From Vibrio tubiashii (lineage in GTDB: Bacteria > Pseudomonadota > Gammaproteobacteria > Enterobacterales > Vibrionaceae): a DNA stretch of 64,000 nucleotides. The notes under the pieces are model-generated. The model saw only the letters and a list, made by a program, of their open reading frames with translations. It made no database searches and had not been told where the DNA came from. The position numbers and the translations under genes were made by a program. The stretch lies in NCBI GenBank assembly GCA_000775715.1, contig JRWQ01000009.1, positions 124,001-188,000 on the forward strand, written 5' to 3'. Shown piece after piece: positions 55,146 through 63,945 of this stretch; the first letter of the stretch is position 1, and the number at the start of each line of letters is the position of its first letter.

Positions 55146-56615
55146 TTAAGAGAATGTCTCATTAAAAATGTCGAATGGAAGATGCATGCCTTTTTTCGAC
55201 AACTGGTCATGACATTGAGGAACTACTCCCGTTGCGGTGTAATAACCACGTACATTTCCCTCTTCATCCATGCCTTGGCGATTAAAACGAAATAGTTCTG
55301 ACATAGTGATAATTTCACCTTCCATGCCATTGATCTCACAAATACTAACCATTCGGCGCTTACCGTCTTCCTGGCGCTCCATCTGCACTACCAAGTGAAT
55401 CGCCGAAGCTATCTGTGAACGTAAGTTCTTCGCCGACATATTCCAGCCCGCCATGGCGAACATGTTCTCAACCCGAGATAGTGCATCACGTGGAGTATTG
55501 GCGTGAATGGTGGCCAGCGAACCATCGTGACCGGTATTCATTGCGGCAAGCATATCCACCGCCTCAGCACCACGTACCTCCCCTAGCACAATACGGTCAG
55601 GTCGCATACGCAGTGAGTTTTTTACTAAGTCTCGCTGAGTGATCTCGCCTTTCCCTTCAAGGTTGGCTGGGCGAGTTTCAAGACGCACCACATGGGGCTG
55701 TTGCAGTTGCAATTCTGCCGAGTCTTCAATGGTGACAATGCGATCATCAGACGGAATAAAGTTAGAAAAAATATTTAAAGTCGTGGTTTTACCCGAACCG
55801 GTACCACCAGAGATCAGTACATTGAGTGCCCCTCGAACTGCAGCCTCAACAAATTTCGCCATTTCCGGCGAAAGTGAATTGAAATCAAGCAAATTGTCCA
55901 TGTTGAGTTTTTCAACTGCAAAACGACGAATGGACACTGATGAACCATCAAGGGCAAGAGGCGGAATAATTGCATTGACACGTGAGCCATCGGTTAAGCG
56001 GGCATCCACCATGGGCGACGCTTCATCGATACGGCGCCCAACTTGGCTAACAATGCGGTCAATAATATTGCGTAGATGTCTCTCATCTAAAAAGGTGTAA
56101 GGCGTTAACTCTAGTTTACCGCGGCGTTCAACAAACACATGCTTAGGGCCATTGACCAAGATATCCGATACTGTGGCATCGTGTAGTAAGGGCTCGAGTG
56201 GGCCTAAACCAAATACTTCATCTTCAATTTGCTGAATCACTCGCTTGCGACCTTCTGCACTTAACGCATGGGTCTGATCTTCAGCCATTAACTGAACAAT
56301 CGCATCATGAAGATCGGTCTTAGCCCTTTCTGGCTCTAAGCTTGCCAAAAGTCCAAGGTCTAAGGTTTCAAGTAACCTTTGGTGATAGTAACGCTTTACT
56401 TCTTGTTCAAGCGTCAGTTGTTTGCGAGTCTCTTCAATAACCTTATCTTTTGCTTCCGCTTCGAGTTTCTTACGATTTTTCACAGAATTAGAATCTGAAG
56501 AACTATCGGCAGACTGCGACTCTTTTTCTAAAGAGTGAGCATCAAGCTGTTGCTGCTCTACAGCATTGATTTTTTCTTGCAACTCTGGATTGATATTCTT
56601 TCGTTTAAAAAACAT
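55146..56615 (-). CDS. tadA: Tad pilus assembly ATPase TadA (CpaF)
   Basis: TadA is the hexameric ATPase powering Flp pilus assembly. The 489-residue protein has a charged N-terminal helical region, the segment VFGLGPLEPLLHD, Walker A GGTGSGKTT (270-278), the aspartate box TIEDSAELQLQQPHVVRLE, Walker B LRMRPDRIVLGEVRGAEAVD and the histidine box ATIHANTPRDAL. All core motifs of secretion ATPases are intact. It starts 28 bp after tadZ. Confidence 0.96.
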   Translation of the reverse strand: MFFKRKNINPELQEKINAVEQQQLDAHSLEKESQSADSSSDSNSVKNRKKLEAEAKDKVIEETRKQLTLEQEVKRYYHQRLLETLDLGLLASLEPERAKTDLHDAIVQLMAEDQTHALSAEGRKRVIQQIEDEVFGLGPLEPLLHDATVSDILVNGPKHVFVERRGKLELTPYTFLDERHLRNIIDRIVSQVGRRIDEASPMVDARLTDGSRVNAIIPPLALDGSSVSIRRFAVEKLNMDNLLDFNSLSPEMAKFVEAAVRGALNVLISGGTGSGKTTTLNIFSNFIPSDDRIVTIEDSAELQLQQPHVVRLETRPANLEGKGEITQRDLVKNSLRMRPDRIVLGEVRGAEAVDMLAAMNTGHDGSLATIHANTPRDALSRVENMFAMAGWNMSAKNLRSQIASAIHLVVQMERQEDGKRRMVSICEINGMEGEIITMSELFRFNRQGMDEEGNVRGYYTATGVVPQCHDQLSKKGMHLPFDIFNETFS

Positions 56616-56643
56616 AATCGCTCTCTATCACGGTGCACAAAAA

Positions 56644-57864
56644 TTATGAGAATAACCGCTTAAACCAACCTTTCTTCTGCTCTGGTTGAGGCGTGAATGA
56701 GTGAACGAATCGACTAATAGATTTAGAAATGGAACTGCTTTTCTTTGCCTCAATGAAGGGACGACCTAAGTTGGCACTTTCCAACGCCACTTTAAATTCA
56801 TTGGGTACAACATACACAGGGATATCGCCTATCGTTCCCTGAATATCTTTTAGCCTAATCGACTGACGTTTCTCATAACGATTAATAACGACTTCTACTT
56901 GATCTTTGTTAATACCAAATTCAAACGACAGTATTTTAATCATTTGCGTAGTATTCTTTATTGCCACTAAGTTCTGCTGAGCTATCAAAAACACTTTCGT
57001 CGCAGGGGCAAGGACTGGAGCGAACAAGCGGTCTAGACCACGAGACAAGTCGACCACAACGTATGGATAGTGCTCTCGAAGCAACGGCATTAATTTATTC
57101 AAATGTTTCGCTTTCTCATAATTTTCATGACTATTCTCTCGCTTGAAGGACAAAATATGCAGTCCAGTTGGATGTTTGGTGACAAAGGTACTGAGGGACA
57201 CTTCATCGAGATCAGAAACATTCGCTAGCGCATCCGTCATGCTATATGACGGGTTGATACTCAAATAATCATTGATAACTCCAAATTGGAGATCGAGATC
57301 GAGCAATAGTACCTGTTCGGGAAACTGCTTCGCCATTTTAATCGCGGAGTTAAGAGCAATAGTCGACGCTCCAGAGCCCCCCTTAGTGTTCATAAACACG
57401 AGTAGATCGCCTAAATTTCGGCTCGCGACTTTCTCTTCTGCGACATTTTTTAGCAGGGGAATTAACTCTTCAATTTGAGCCGTATTAGACACGAAATCCG
57501 CGGCACCAATACGCAGAGATATCTTCAAAGCACCATTGTCATTTTCGTTGCCAAAAACAATCAAAGACGCTTCATGGTTATCACTCGATTCAGGCGCTTC
57601 ATAGTTTTGCAACTCGACAATTTTTTGCGCCCAGTTAGGCCCGGTCTCGACAAAAATCAAATCAGGGGGAGAGAAATGAGCAAGGTTGCCTACAACCAAG
57701 CCATGAAAAGAGATCATTTCAAAACTAATACTTTGGCATTTAGAAAGCTCGTGACTGATATGCAAATGGAAAGCATCCGACGAATAAAAAACCCAAATCG
57801 TTAGATTAGTTTTTAATCTGAGTGGAACGCTTCCATTTGGCGTCATCTTCACAGCCTCTCCCAT
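56644..57864 (-). CDS. tadZ: Tad pilus localisation protein TadZ (CpaE-like)
   Basis: TadZ is a MinD/ParA-like protein that places the Tad machine at the cell pole. The 406-residue product has an N-terminal receiver-like domain lacking the phosphoacceptor pattern, and a deviant Walker A VFMNTKGGSGASTIALNSA at about 155-172, followed by LLLDLDLQFG and a VVDLSRGLD Walker B. In TadZ/CpaE proteins the second lysine of MinD is often replaced, as here. I chose the ATG at 57864, since AGGAGG lies just before it; the frame continues 6 codons further into the previous gene. Confidence 0.9.
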   Translation of the reverse strand: MGEAVKMTPNGSVPLRLKTNLTIWVFYSSDAFHLHISHELSKCQSISFEMISFHGLVVGNLAHFSPPDLIFVETGPNWAQKIVELQNYEAPESSDNHEASLIVFGNENDNGALKISLRIGAADFVSNTAQIEELIPLLKNVAEEKVASRNLGDLLVFMNTKGGSGASTIALNSAIKMAKQFPEQVLLLDLDLQFGVINDYLSINPSYSMTDALANVSDLDEVSLSTFVTKHPTGLHILSFKRENSHENYEKAKHLNKLMPLLREHYPYVVVDLSRGLDRLFAPVLAPATKVFLIAQQNLVAIKNTTQMIKILSFEFGINKDQVEVVINRYEKRQSIRLKDIQGTIGDIPVYVVPNEFKVALESANLGRPFIEAKKSSSISKSISRFVHSFTPQPEQKKGWFKRLFS

Positions 57865-57875
57865 ATATTTGCCTC

Positions 57876-58361
57876 CTAGCAATCTGTACTACTGGATGAA
57901 CCTGTCGGTCTCCTATGATGTCCCAAATTTTCTCTCGGACGAACCGTTTCAAATTCAGGGACATCAAGCAGCCCAGTAAAATTTATGAAGCTTAAAATTC
58001 CTGTGAACTGATACTTAAAACCAACAACTCTCGCTCTGACATACTTTATCTGCTCAAACACACTGTCGTTGGTTAAATCCCCTTGAACCGGAGCACCTGA
58101 CGCGTCCAAGTAATCCACAATAATCATGCTTTCGGTTAAACCCGAAGGTGCATATTCTGGAATAACCAAAGCGCCAATATCGTTTCTATCCTCTACACGA
58201 CATACTGTTGCTAATCGAGCGGCTACTCGCGTTACATCATTAACTACCTGCAAAGAATTTAAATATCGACTGACCTCCATTATCGACAGCATGACTAAAA
58301 GAATAGCTGTTGAAACGACGGTAAATTCTACAATGCTGATTCCTAACTGTTTTTTCATCAC
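57876..58361 (-). CDS. TadE-like pseudopilin (TadF position)
   Basis: The 161-residue protein starts MMKKQLGISIVEFTVVSTAI: a short basic leader, glycine at the cut site and glutamate at +5 (G|ISIVE), the mark of a prepilin substrate of TadV, followed by one hydrophobic helix. The rest is a small domain with one cysteine (VCRVEDRND) and a final cysteine. By position between TadE and TadZ it likely plays the TadF role. It directly abuts the preceding gene. Confidence 0.85.
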   Translation of the reverse strand: MMKKQLGISIVEFTVVSTAILLVMLSIMEVSRYLNSLQVVNDVTRVAARLATVCRVEDRNDIGALVIPEYAPSGLTESMIIVDYLDASGAPVQGDLTNDSVFEQIKYVRARVVGFKYQFTGILSFINFTGLLDVPEFETVRPRENLGHHRRPTGSSSSTDC

Positions 58362-58826
58362 TCAGTACCTCATCATGGCAGAGGTCACTAGTGGGACAGA
58401 AAAATCAAAGTCAGAAACGAACGCTGTTATCTGTGGCGCATATTCATGAGTTATCGTGACAGTGATATAACTGCTAGAACAGGTCACACTGACTTTTTCT
58501 TTGCCAATTGAATCAAGTATAGGAGATGCTGTAGAGCCTGACGCGATAATTTGTCCATATACAACAATGTCTTTGGTTGAACTGACGACACTACTTTGAC
58601 TACAAGGATTACTTGAAGATGTGCCTAACAGCTCTACAGTCGCATGGCGTACACCATTTTGAACCATTTTTGCCATAGTATTGTATTCAATAAGTGCACT
58701 AGCAAGCTCAACAATGGCCATAAAAATAAAAATTAAAATAGGCGCAGATATGACAAATTCAACGGCCGCTAAACCCGATTGATTTTTCTTGGCTCGACAA
58801 CGAGCGAGTTTTGAATACCGCATCAT
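58362..58826 (-). CDS. tadE: TadE-like pseudopilin
   Basis: The 154-residue protein has the processing motif NQSGLAAVEFVISAPILIFI, with glycine before the cut and glutamate at +5 (G|LAAVE), followed by a hydrophobic helix and a C-terminal domain with paired cysteines (SNPCSQ and VTCSSSY). It overlaps the end of the TadG-like gene by 4 bp and abuts the second pseudopilin, so the three are translated together. Confidence 0.88.
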   Translation of the reverse strand: MMRYSKLARCRAKKNQSGLAAVEFVISAPILIFIFMAIVELASALIEYNTMAKMVQNGVRHATVELLGTSSSNPCSQSSVVSSTKDIVVYGQIIASGSTASPILDSIGKEKVSVTCSSSYITVTITHEYAPQITAFVSDFDFSVPLVTSAMMRY

Positions 58827-60064
58827 GAACTCTCCCCATCTGGATCCTTATAAAGGACAATGATGTAAGGTCCATTACTGTTTGAATCTTGCCCAGGAGT
58901 GCCACCTATGGATGAACAGTCATAAAGAAACTCACCAAACACAGCTTGTTTGCCACTGTTCGATGTCGGGGCTTTTTGCAACATGAAGAAGCAGCCTAAC
59001 GCTGTCACTTCAAAAGTATTGGTGCCACCTGTCGCCCCCGTGCAATCCACAATTGGGACAATTAGAACTCGTCTACCATGCTCTCCGTTTGCGGGACAAT
59101 ATGCTCCGCCATTGCACTGTTCCAACTCGTCTAAATACACCTCATGGTCCCAGACTTCTTCGCCACCACTAAACTTATCTTCGTACACAATATTGCCGTC
59201 ATTATCTAACTCAGCCGTATAAGGCGGCTCCTTGATATACACATCCGGTGGATACTCTGCGTCCGTTAATCCCGCCCCACCATAATCGCCAAAACGAGTA
59301 TTCAAGCCCTGCCCAACAGGGCCAACTGTATTACCGGGTTTGGTGTCGACGATATCTCCAACACCGACTCTGCCTTCAAATCCCCCAGCAAGCGCTTGTC
59401 TAACCGTGTCGGCACCTGAACCGAAATCAAGTAACTGATAGTTGCCCGACCCCATTTCGTCTTGGTTTTGCTCTGCCAATTTCAAGGCATAGAGCTTACC
59501 TGTGTCATACCCTTCACTGCCGCTTGCTCCTTCGTCTTGACACACTGCCATTGGAACAACGTTCGATGCTACACTCGGACTAGGCCCAGCGACCGCCGAT
59601 GCTGACATTGTTTTGTTGTAAACTTCTAGGACTTGGGCAAGAAAATTCTCAATCGCGTAGTTCGAAATGATGACTCGGATAAAAGTATCGTCTGCTAGAT
59701 TGACACTATTAGCTCCAGTAGCTGGAGGCGTCGGAAAAGATCGAGGGTCATTACTGAATTGAACCAGTACTTGCTGCGCGGTAAACGACATTTTCTCATT
59801 GCCTGAAGCGTTCGCGATATTGGTCAAAGTACTCATTGCGGTTGTTGTCGCATCGGCTGTGGTACTGCCGTCATCGATAGCAACCGCAGCGGCGAGCGCA
59901 GCGGCATCTACACCATTTTGCAGACGATTCTTGCTCATCAATGCATGATTGACATCAATAGAAAACGCCGCCATACCCACTAATGACAACATCGCAACGG
60001 TAACTAATACCAGAACTAAGCCCTTTTGGCGTCGTTTAGTTCCTTGTCTCTTGGCCCGACTCAT
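58823..60064 (-). CDS. TadG-like pilus assembly protein
   Basis: The 413-residue protein has the TadG/TadE-like N-terminus: basic leader RAKRQGTKRRQKG, a hydrophobic helix (LVLVLVTVAMLSLVGMAAFS) and SIDVNHALMSKNRLQNGVDA followed by AALAAA. The large periplasmic part has several cysteines (MAVCQDEG, QCNGGAYC, VDCTGATGG, LYDCSS). The usual von Willebrand A metal motif DxSxS is not evident, so it differs from long TadG proteins. It overlaps tadE by 4 bp. Confidence 0.85.
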   Translation of the reverse strand: MSRAKRQGTKRRQKGLVLVLVTVAMLSLVGMAAFSIDVNHALMSKNRLQNGVDAAALAAAVAIDDGSTTADATTTAMSTLTNIANASGNEKMSFTAQQVLVQFSNDPRSFPTPPATGANSVNLADDTFIRVIISNYAIENFLAQVLEVYNKTMSASAVAGPSPSVASNVVPMAVCQDEGASGSEGYDTGKLYALKLAEQNQDEMGSGNYQLLDFGSGADTVRQALAGGFEGRVGVGDIVDTKPGNTVGPVGQGLNTRFGDYGGAGLTDAEYPPDVYIKEPPYTAELDNDGNIVYEDKFSGGEEVWDHEVYLDELEQCNGGAYCPANGEHGRRVLIVPIVDCTGATGGTNTFEVTALGCFFMLQKAPTSNSGKQAVFGEFLYDCSSIGGTPGQDSNSNGPYIIVLYKDPDGESS

Positions 60065-60081
60065 AGCAACTTCCTTAGGCT

Positions 60082-60348
60082 CTATTCACTAAACCCTTCT
60101 ATGAATTGACTATCGGTACCTTTCAGCTCTGAATCCTGTTTGCCAGTATATACCTGATAGGCACCCTCCATTCGCTCGCCACTACCTGTTGGTACAACAC
60201 CAAGATTCTCTTGTGTCGCACTTGAGTTATATATTTGTTCAGTTTTAAGTTTAGTCACATGTGCCCCAAAACGCTCTGCATTGTTGACACAACCTAAAAG
60301 CATCACCGACAAAAAGATAGAACCAATAAGTAATTTAACCAGTCTCAT
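60082..60348 (-). CDS. Small lipoprotein of the Tad locus
   Basis: The 88-residue protein has a lipoprotein signal peptide with lipobox MLLGC (Cys20) and a short polar mature part (VNNAERFGAHVTKLKTEQIY, TGSGERMEGAYQVYTGKQ). I do not recognise it. It sits 8 bp after rcpA and 17 bp before the TadG-like gene, the position where RcpB/CpaD-type secretin partners occur in other loci; it is far shorter than those. A role as a secretin pilotin or anchor is an inference. Confidence 0.78.
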   Translation of the reverse strand: MRLVKLLIGSIFLSVMLLGCVNNAERFGAHVTKLKTEQIYNSSATQENLGVVPTGSGERMEGAYQVYTGKQDSELKGTDSQFIEGFSE

Positions 60349-60356
60349 GCCGCCTC

Positions 60357-61829
60357 CTACAAACTATGACCAAATGTGCCTTCAGTTCCACCTTTAGAAC
60401 GGTCAACATATTCTTGCTCTATGGGCACTTTACCTTTAGCGCTACCTGCTGGTGAAATGTACGCACCGCGACCTAACAAATAGTACTCAAAGTCGTTTGG
60501 CTCTACGTAAGAGTCAGTAGGCAGTGTCACTTTATTTCGGTCAATAGGGCGTGCCAACCTAGGCGTAACTAATATGACCAGTTCTGTCTCTCCAGAAATA
60601 TATTCTTGGCTATTAAACATCTGACCTAAAATAGGAATGTCACTAAAGCCTGGCATCTCATTGACTATGTCTCGAACGTTTTCACTAATCAGCCCTGCAA
60701 TACCTATCGTTTGACCATCTGCTAGCTCTAAGGTTGATGACGCACTACGGCGTGTAACAGGAGGAATGACATAGGTACTATTGGTACCGCCAGGAGAGAG
60801 TGTTAAGGAAGAAGTGTTTGCAATTTCACTGACATCAATAGCAAGGTTAAGGTTTATGGCCTGTTCACTCAGTACGGTTGGAATGAATTTCAGCCCTACA
60901 CCATACTCTTTGTACTCAATCGTTATTCCGTTTTCATCTGGCACTGGGATAGGAAACTCCCCACCAGCAAGAAATTCCGCTTTCGATCCGCTCAACGCCG
61001 TGAGATTAGGCTCTGCTAACACTTTAGCTGTACCATTTTGCTTAGCAATATCTAACGCAAATGAGAATAAGGTATTGCCATCGATGAACGAACCCAGTAA
61101 TCCAGTCGTATCAATTGTCGGCGTATTAAAAACAGGAGTAGCAAGGTTCGGATTTACCGACGTCGGTAGACCACCACCGCCAGACGTTCCCCCCCACTTA
61201 AATTTAGAGCCACTCGACTGGAAGAAGTGGAAGTTCGCATCAAACTTACGTACTAAGCTTCTTTGTACTTCCGCAACCGTCACTTCAAGCATGACTTGTT
61301 GAGCTCCTCCAATCGTCATCAAGTTAACAACGCCGGTTTTTTCAACTTGCTTACTTAACGACTCTTTTTCTTTATCTACCTTTTTACCTGCGGCGTAGGT
61401 TTCAGCGACTCTAAGCGCAATATTCATCGCGGCTTGATTGCTGATTTGTCCGCTTAAAATAAGTCGATTTTGCGCGCTATGGACCTCTATTTCTTCTTCA
61501 GGTAAAAACTCGTATAACTTGGCTTTTAAACTGTTGAGGTCATGTGTCACCTCAATATTGATAGATTCGATTAATCGACCACGACTATCCCAAGCCATTA
61601 AATTGGTTGAACCGAGCTTTTTACCGATTAAGAACACTTCATCTGATTTGAGCATCACAATATCGAGGACTTCCGGGTCACCCAAAGAGACTCGCTTTGC
61701 TTTACCCGCTAAAGAAACATGAGTTGATTTATGATGAGGGACAGTGACTACCTTCCCCGATTGGGTTGCACTGTGTACGCTAAAAGTACTCAATAAAAAT
61801 AAGCTTATTAGTATGATTATCTTACGCAT
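60357..61829 (-). CDS. rcpA: Tad pilus secretin RcpA (CpaC)
   Basis: RcpA forms the outer-membrane channel for the Flp pilus. The 490-residue protein has a signal peptide (MRKIIILISLFLLSTFSVHS), an N-terminal pilus-specific domain (VSLGDPEVLDIVMLKSDEVF), a BON-like segment (RLILSGQISNQAAMNIAL) and the C-terminal secretin domain with AEPNLTALSGSKAEFLAGGE followed by FPIPV, VPPVTRRSASSTLELADGQT and ELVILVTPRLARP. It lies 8 bp after rcpC. Confidence 0.95.
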   Translation of the reverse strand: MRKIIILISLFLLSTFSVHSATQSGKVVTVPHHKSTHVSLAGKAKRVSLGDPEVLDIVMLKSDEVFLIGKKLGSTNLMAWDSRGRLIESINIEVTHDLNSLKAKLYEFLPEEEIEVHSAQNRLILSGQISNQAAMNIALRVAETYAAGKKVDKEKESLSKQVEKTGVVNLMTIGGAQQVMLEVTVAEVQRSLVRKFDANFHFFQSSGSKFKWGGTSGGGGLPTSVNPNLATPVFNTPTIDTTGLLGSFIDGNTLFSFALDIAKQNGTAKVLAEPNLTALSGSKAEFLAGGEFPIPVPDENGITIEYKEYGVGLKFIPTVLSEQAINLNLAIDVSEIANTSSLTLSPGGTNSTYVIPPVTRRSASSTLELADGQTIGIAGLISENVRDIVNEMPGFSDIPILGQMFNSQEYISGETELVILVTPRLARPIDRNKVTLPTDSYVEPNDFEYYLLGRGAYISPAGSAKGKVPIEQEYVDRSKGGTEGTFGHSL

Positions 61830-61837
61830 AGTTCACC

Positions 61838-62581
61838 TCAATCCTTGACTCTGATGTTGCTTTTTTCTGTGCCTTTCAAAATGGTGACACTTGGTGCAAC
61901 GTACCTTTTAACCGGTTTATCCTCTTCATGAGGATTGCGGAGGGAGAGCTGAATATCCCCTTTACTCTGCGCCGTTAAAAGCTTTTCAGCTTGTCTTGGT
62001 GACACTTCTAAAGTCACTGCTCTAACTATAATGGGTTTGTTTTCTTTGCTTCTTGCCGTCTGGTCTACCGCCAGCACTTTGATATCCTTCAAAACAGTTA
62101 ACGTTGTTGCTGATGTCTTGCTGTAACTAATGGTATTGAGAACATCAACTCGATTACCCGGCAAAAGGAAACCCGCTACGCCAATAACATCGTTAACACG
62201 AATCGTCACCGCACGTTTGTTTTCGGGAATCAAGGCGGCGAGGGTAGAGCCCTCACCGGAGTTGGCTAGGCGATTTCGACTTACAATTTCGCCAGGATAA
62301 ATAGTGCTAGCGACCACCTGACCAAGTAGTTCATTTTCTGATACAAACTGAGACTCTTCACGCCAGGCAACTTCAAGTAACTTAGAACTAATATGTTGTT
62401 CTTCAATCACACTTCCTGAAGGAATTTCTTGAGCCGCAATTATGACTGGCTCACGCTCAACCACCTCAACTTCGGTTTGAGGTGTTAGTTGCCGATCCAT
62501 CCACTGCTTAGCAAAAAAAACCGCACCAAGCCCGAAAACCACAGAAAGTAAGAACAAAAGTATTATTTGGCTTCGACTCAT
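61838..62581 (-). CDS. rcpC: Tad pilus assembly protein RcpC (CpaB)
   Basis: The 247-residue periplasmic/inner-membrane protein has an N-terminal helix (IILLFLLSVVFGLGAVFF), a SAF domain at about 45-108 (VIIAAQEIPSGSVIEEQHIS, STIYPGEIVSRNRL) and a RcpC core (GFLLPGNRVDVLNTIS, VTLEVSPRQAEKLLTAQSKG). CpaB/RcpC proteins support secretin and pilus production. It overlaps the ATPase gene upstream by 4 bp. Confidence 0.93.
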   Translation of the reverse strand: MSRSQIILLFLLSVVFGLGAVFFAKQWMDRQLTPQTEVEVVEREPVIIAAQEIPSGSVIEEQHISSKLLEVAWREESQFVSENELLGQVVASTIYPGEIVSRNRLANSGEGSTLAALIPENKRAVTIRVNDVIGVAGFLLPGNRVDVLNTISYSKTSATTLTVLKDIKVLAVDQTARSKENKPIIVRAVTLEVSPRQAEKLLTAQSKGDIQLSLRNPHEEDKPVKRYVAPSVTILKGTEKSNIRVKD

Positions 62582-63924
62582 CGAGCACCTCCTCCTTTAC
62601 CATCAGCAGTAAAATAGACTTCCCAAGCGCGGCTGACGATCTCAGAGGTAATGACCGGGGCAACTTCTTCGAACACAATAATGTCTCGGCTGATACCTAC
62701 TAAATCCTTTGGAATACAAGGATAAAAGCCAACGCTATGCTGACGATGTAACTCTAAAAGTGATGGTATGCAATCCTCTGCAAGATCCAATTGACGACCT
62801 TGAGAGAAGTCGTCCCATAGTTGGCGATACTCAGTTTCCAACAAGGGACCAAACTGAATTTTGTAGCCTAAACGTCTCAAAAAGGCGGGATCACTGATCT
62901 TTTCTGGGTCTAAATTCGTAGAAAAGGCCAGAGTCAAAATAAACGGAATAGTGATTTGCTGACCGTTGGGCAATGACAAGTAGTCATAAAAGTACTCCAT
63001 GGGCACAATCCAGCGGTTGAGTAATGTTGCGACTGGCATAGTTTGGCGACCCAAATCATCAATGATGAAAATGCCGTTGTTAGCCATCATTTGTAGTGGA
63101 GCCATCCACACACGATTGTGCTCACTATGGTTGACCTCAAGCATGTCCATGGTAAGCTCGCCACCGACTTGAATGCTAGGCCTTTCACATAAGCACCAAC
63201 GGCGATCAAACTGCTCTTTAAAAGTAATGGATTGGTTATCCGCGCTCCGAACCAACTTGTGATGCTGAGGGGAAAAGACCTTGATGATATTGCCTGCAGC
63301 ATAAACCGCATAAGGAATGTAAACCGAGGTATTTAAAGAGTTAAGTAGCCTAGTAGCGACAAAGGTTTTACCCGTACCCGCATCGCCATAGAGAAGCAGT
63401 GCTCGACCGGAATTAATGGCTGGGCCAAGAACACCGACCATTCTTTCAGCACCCAGTACCTCTTGAAGCGCATGGGTAACGTCTTGACGATTGACCATTT
63501 TAGATCTAACGTCTTGTGCTTTAACCATCGCATCGTAACTATGTAACGAAACGGGAACGGGACCGAGATAGGCGTCTTTGGCAAAGGCGGTATCCGCTTC
63601 TTGCAAACCTTGTTCAGAAAGGCCATAGCGAACGTTTCCTGTCGATACAGTGCCAAAACCAGAGCTCTGAGCTTGAAATACTTCAACTTGAGACTTTGCG
63701 CGAAGGTCAGCCAGCATCTCTTCAATCATATGACTGTTAATACACATTAACTTAGTTAATTGAAGAATGTCCGATTTAGGGTAGGCAGCCAGATGTTTTA
63801 GCAGCAAGTTTTCTAGTACCGCCTTAGGTATCTCTAACGCATCAAACGAAGTTGGCACTGGGGGCGATTCTGCCTGCGGTGTCAATTCTACTCTGTGCTT
63901 CACTTTAGCTGTAGATTGAACCAT
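62578..63924 (-). CDS. AAA+ ATPase embedded in the Tad operon
   Basis: The 448-residue protein is not one of the classical Tad components. After a winged-helix-like N-terminal part (about 35-105, KSDILQLTKLMCINSHMIEE) comes a AAA+ domain: Walker A GDAGTGKT (180-187), Walker B IFIIDD (285-290), sensor-1 Asn337 in LTLAFSTN and arginines at 350-351 (AFLRR). A FYPCIPKDLVGISRDI segment follows. There is no signal peptide, so it acts in the cytosol. It resembles MoxR/AFG1-like remodelling ATPases. It overlaps rcpC by 4 bp and follows the prepilin peptidase gene by 21 bp, so it is made together with the pilus machine. Role unknown; regulator or chaperone are both possible. Confidence 0.82.
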   Translation of the reverse strand: MVQSTAKVKHRVELTPQAESPPVPTSFDALEIPKAVLENLLLKHLAAYPKSDILQLTKLMCINSHMIEEMLADLRAKSQVEVFQAQSSGFGTVSTGNVRYGLSEQGLQEADTAFAKDAYLGPVPVSLHSYDAMVKAQDVRSKMVNRQDVTHALQEVLGAERMVGVLGPAINSGRALLLYGDAGTGKTFVATRLLNSLNTSVYIPYAVYAAGNIIKVFSPQHHKLVRSADNQSITFKEQFDRRWCLCERPSIQVGGELTMDMLEVNHSEHNRVWMAPLQMMANNGIFIIDDLGRQTMPVATLLNRWIVPMEYFYDYLSLPNGQQITIPFILTLAFSTNLDPEKISDPAFLRRLGYKIQFGPLLETEYRQLWDDFSQGRQLDLAEDCIPSLLELHRQHSVGFYPCIPKDLVGISRDIIVFEEVAPVITSEIVSRAWEVYFTADGKGGGAR

Positions 63925-63945
63925 ATGGACTCCTTGTCTACAGGA

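Noticed and set aside
60781..61302. 173-codon frame antisense to rcpA
   Set aside because: Typical shadow frame of a secretin gene; no ribosome site and no motif.
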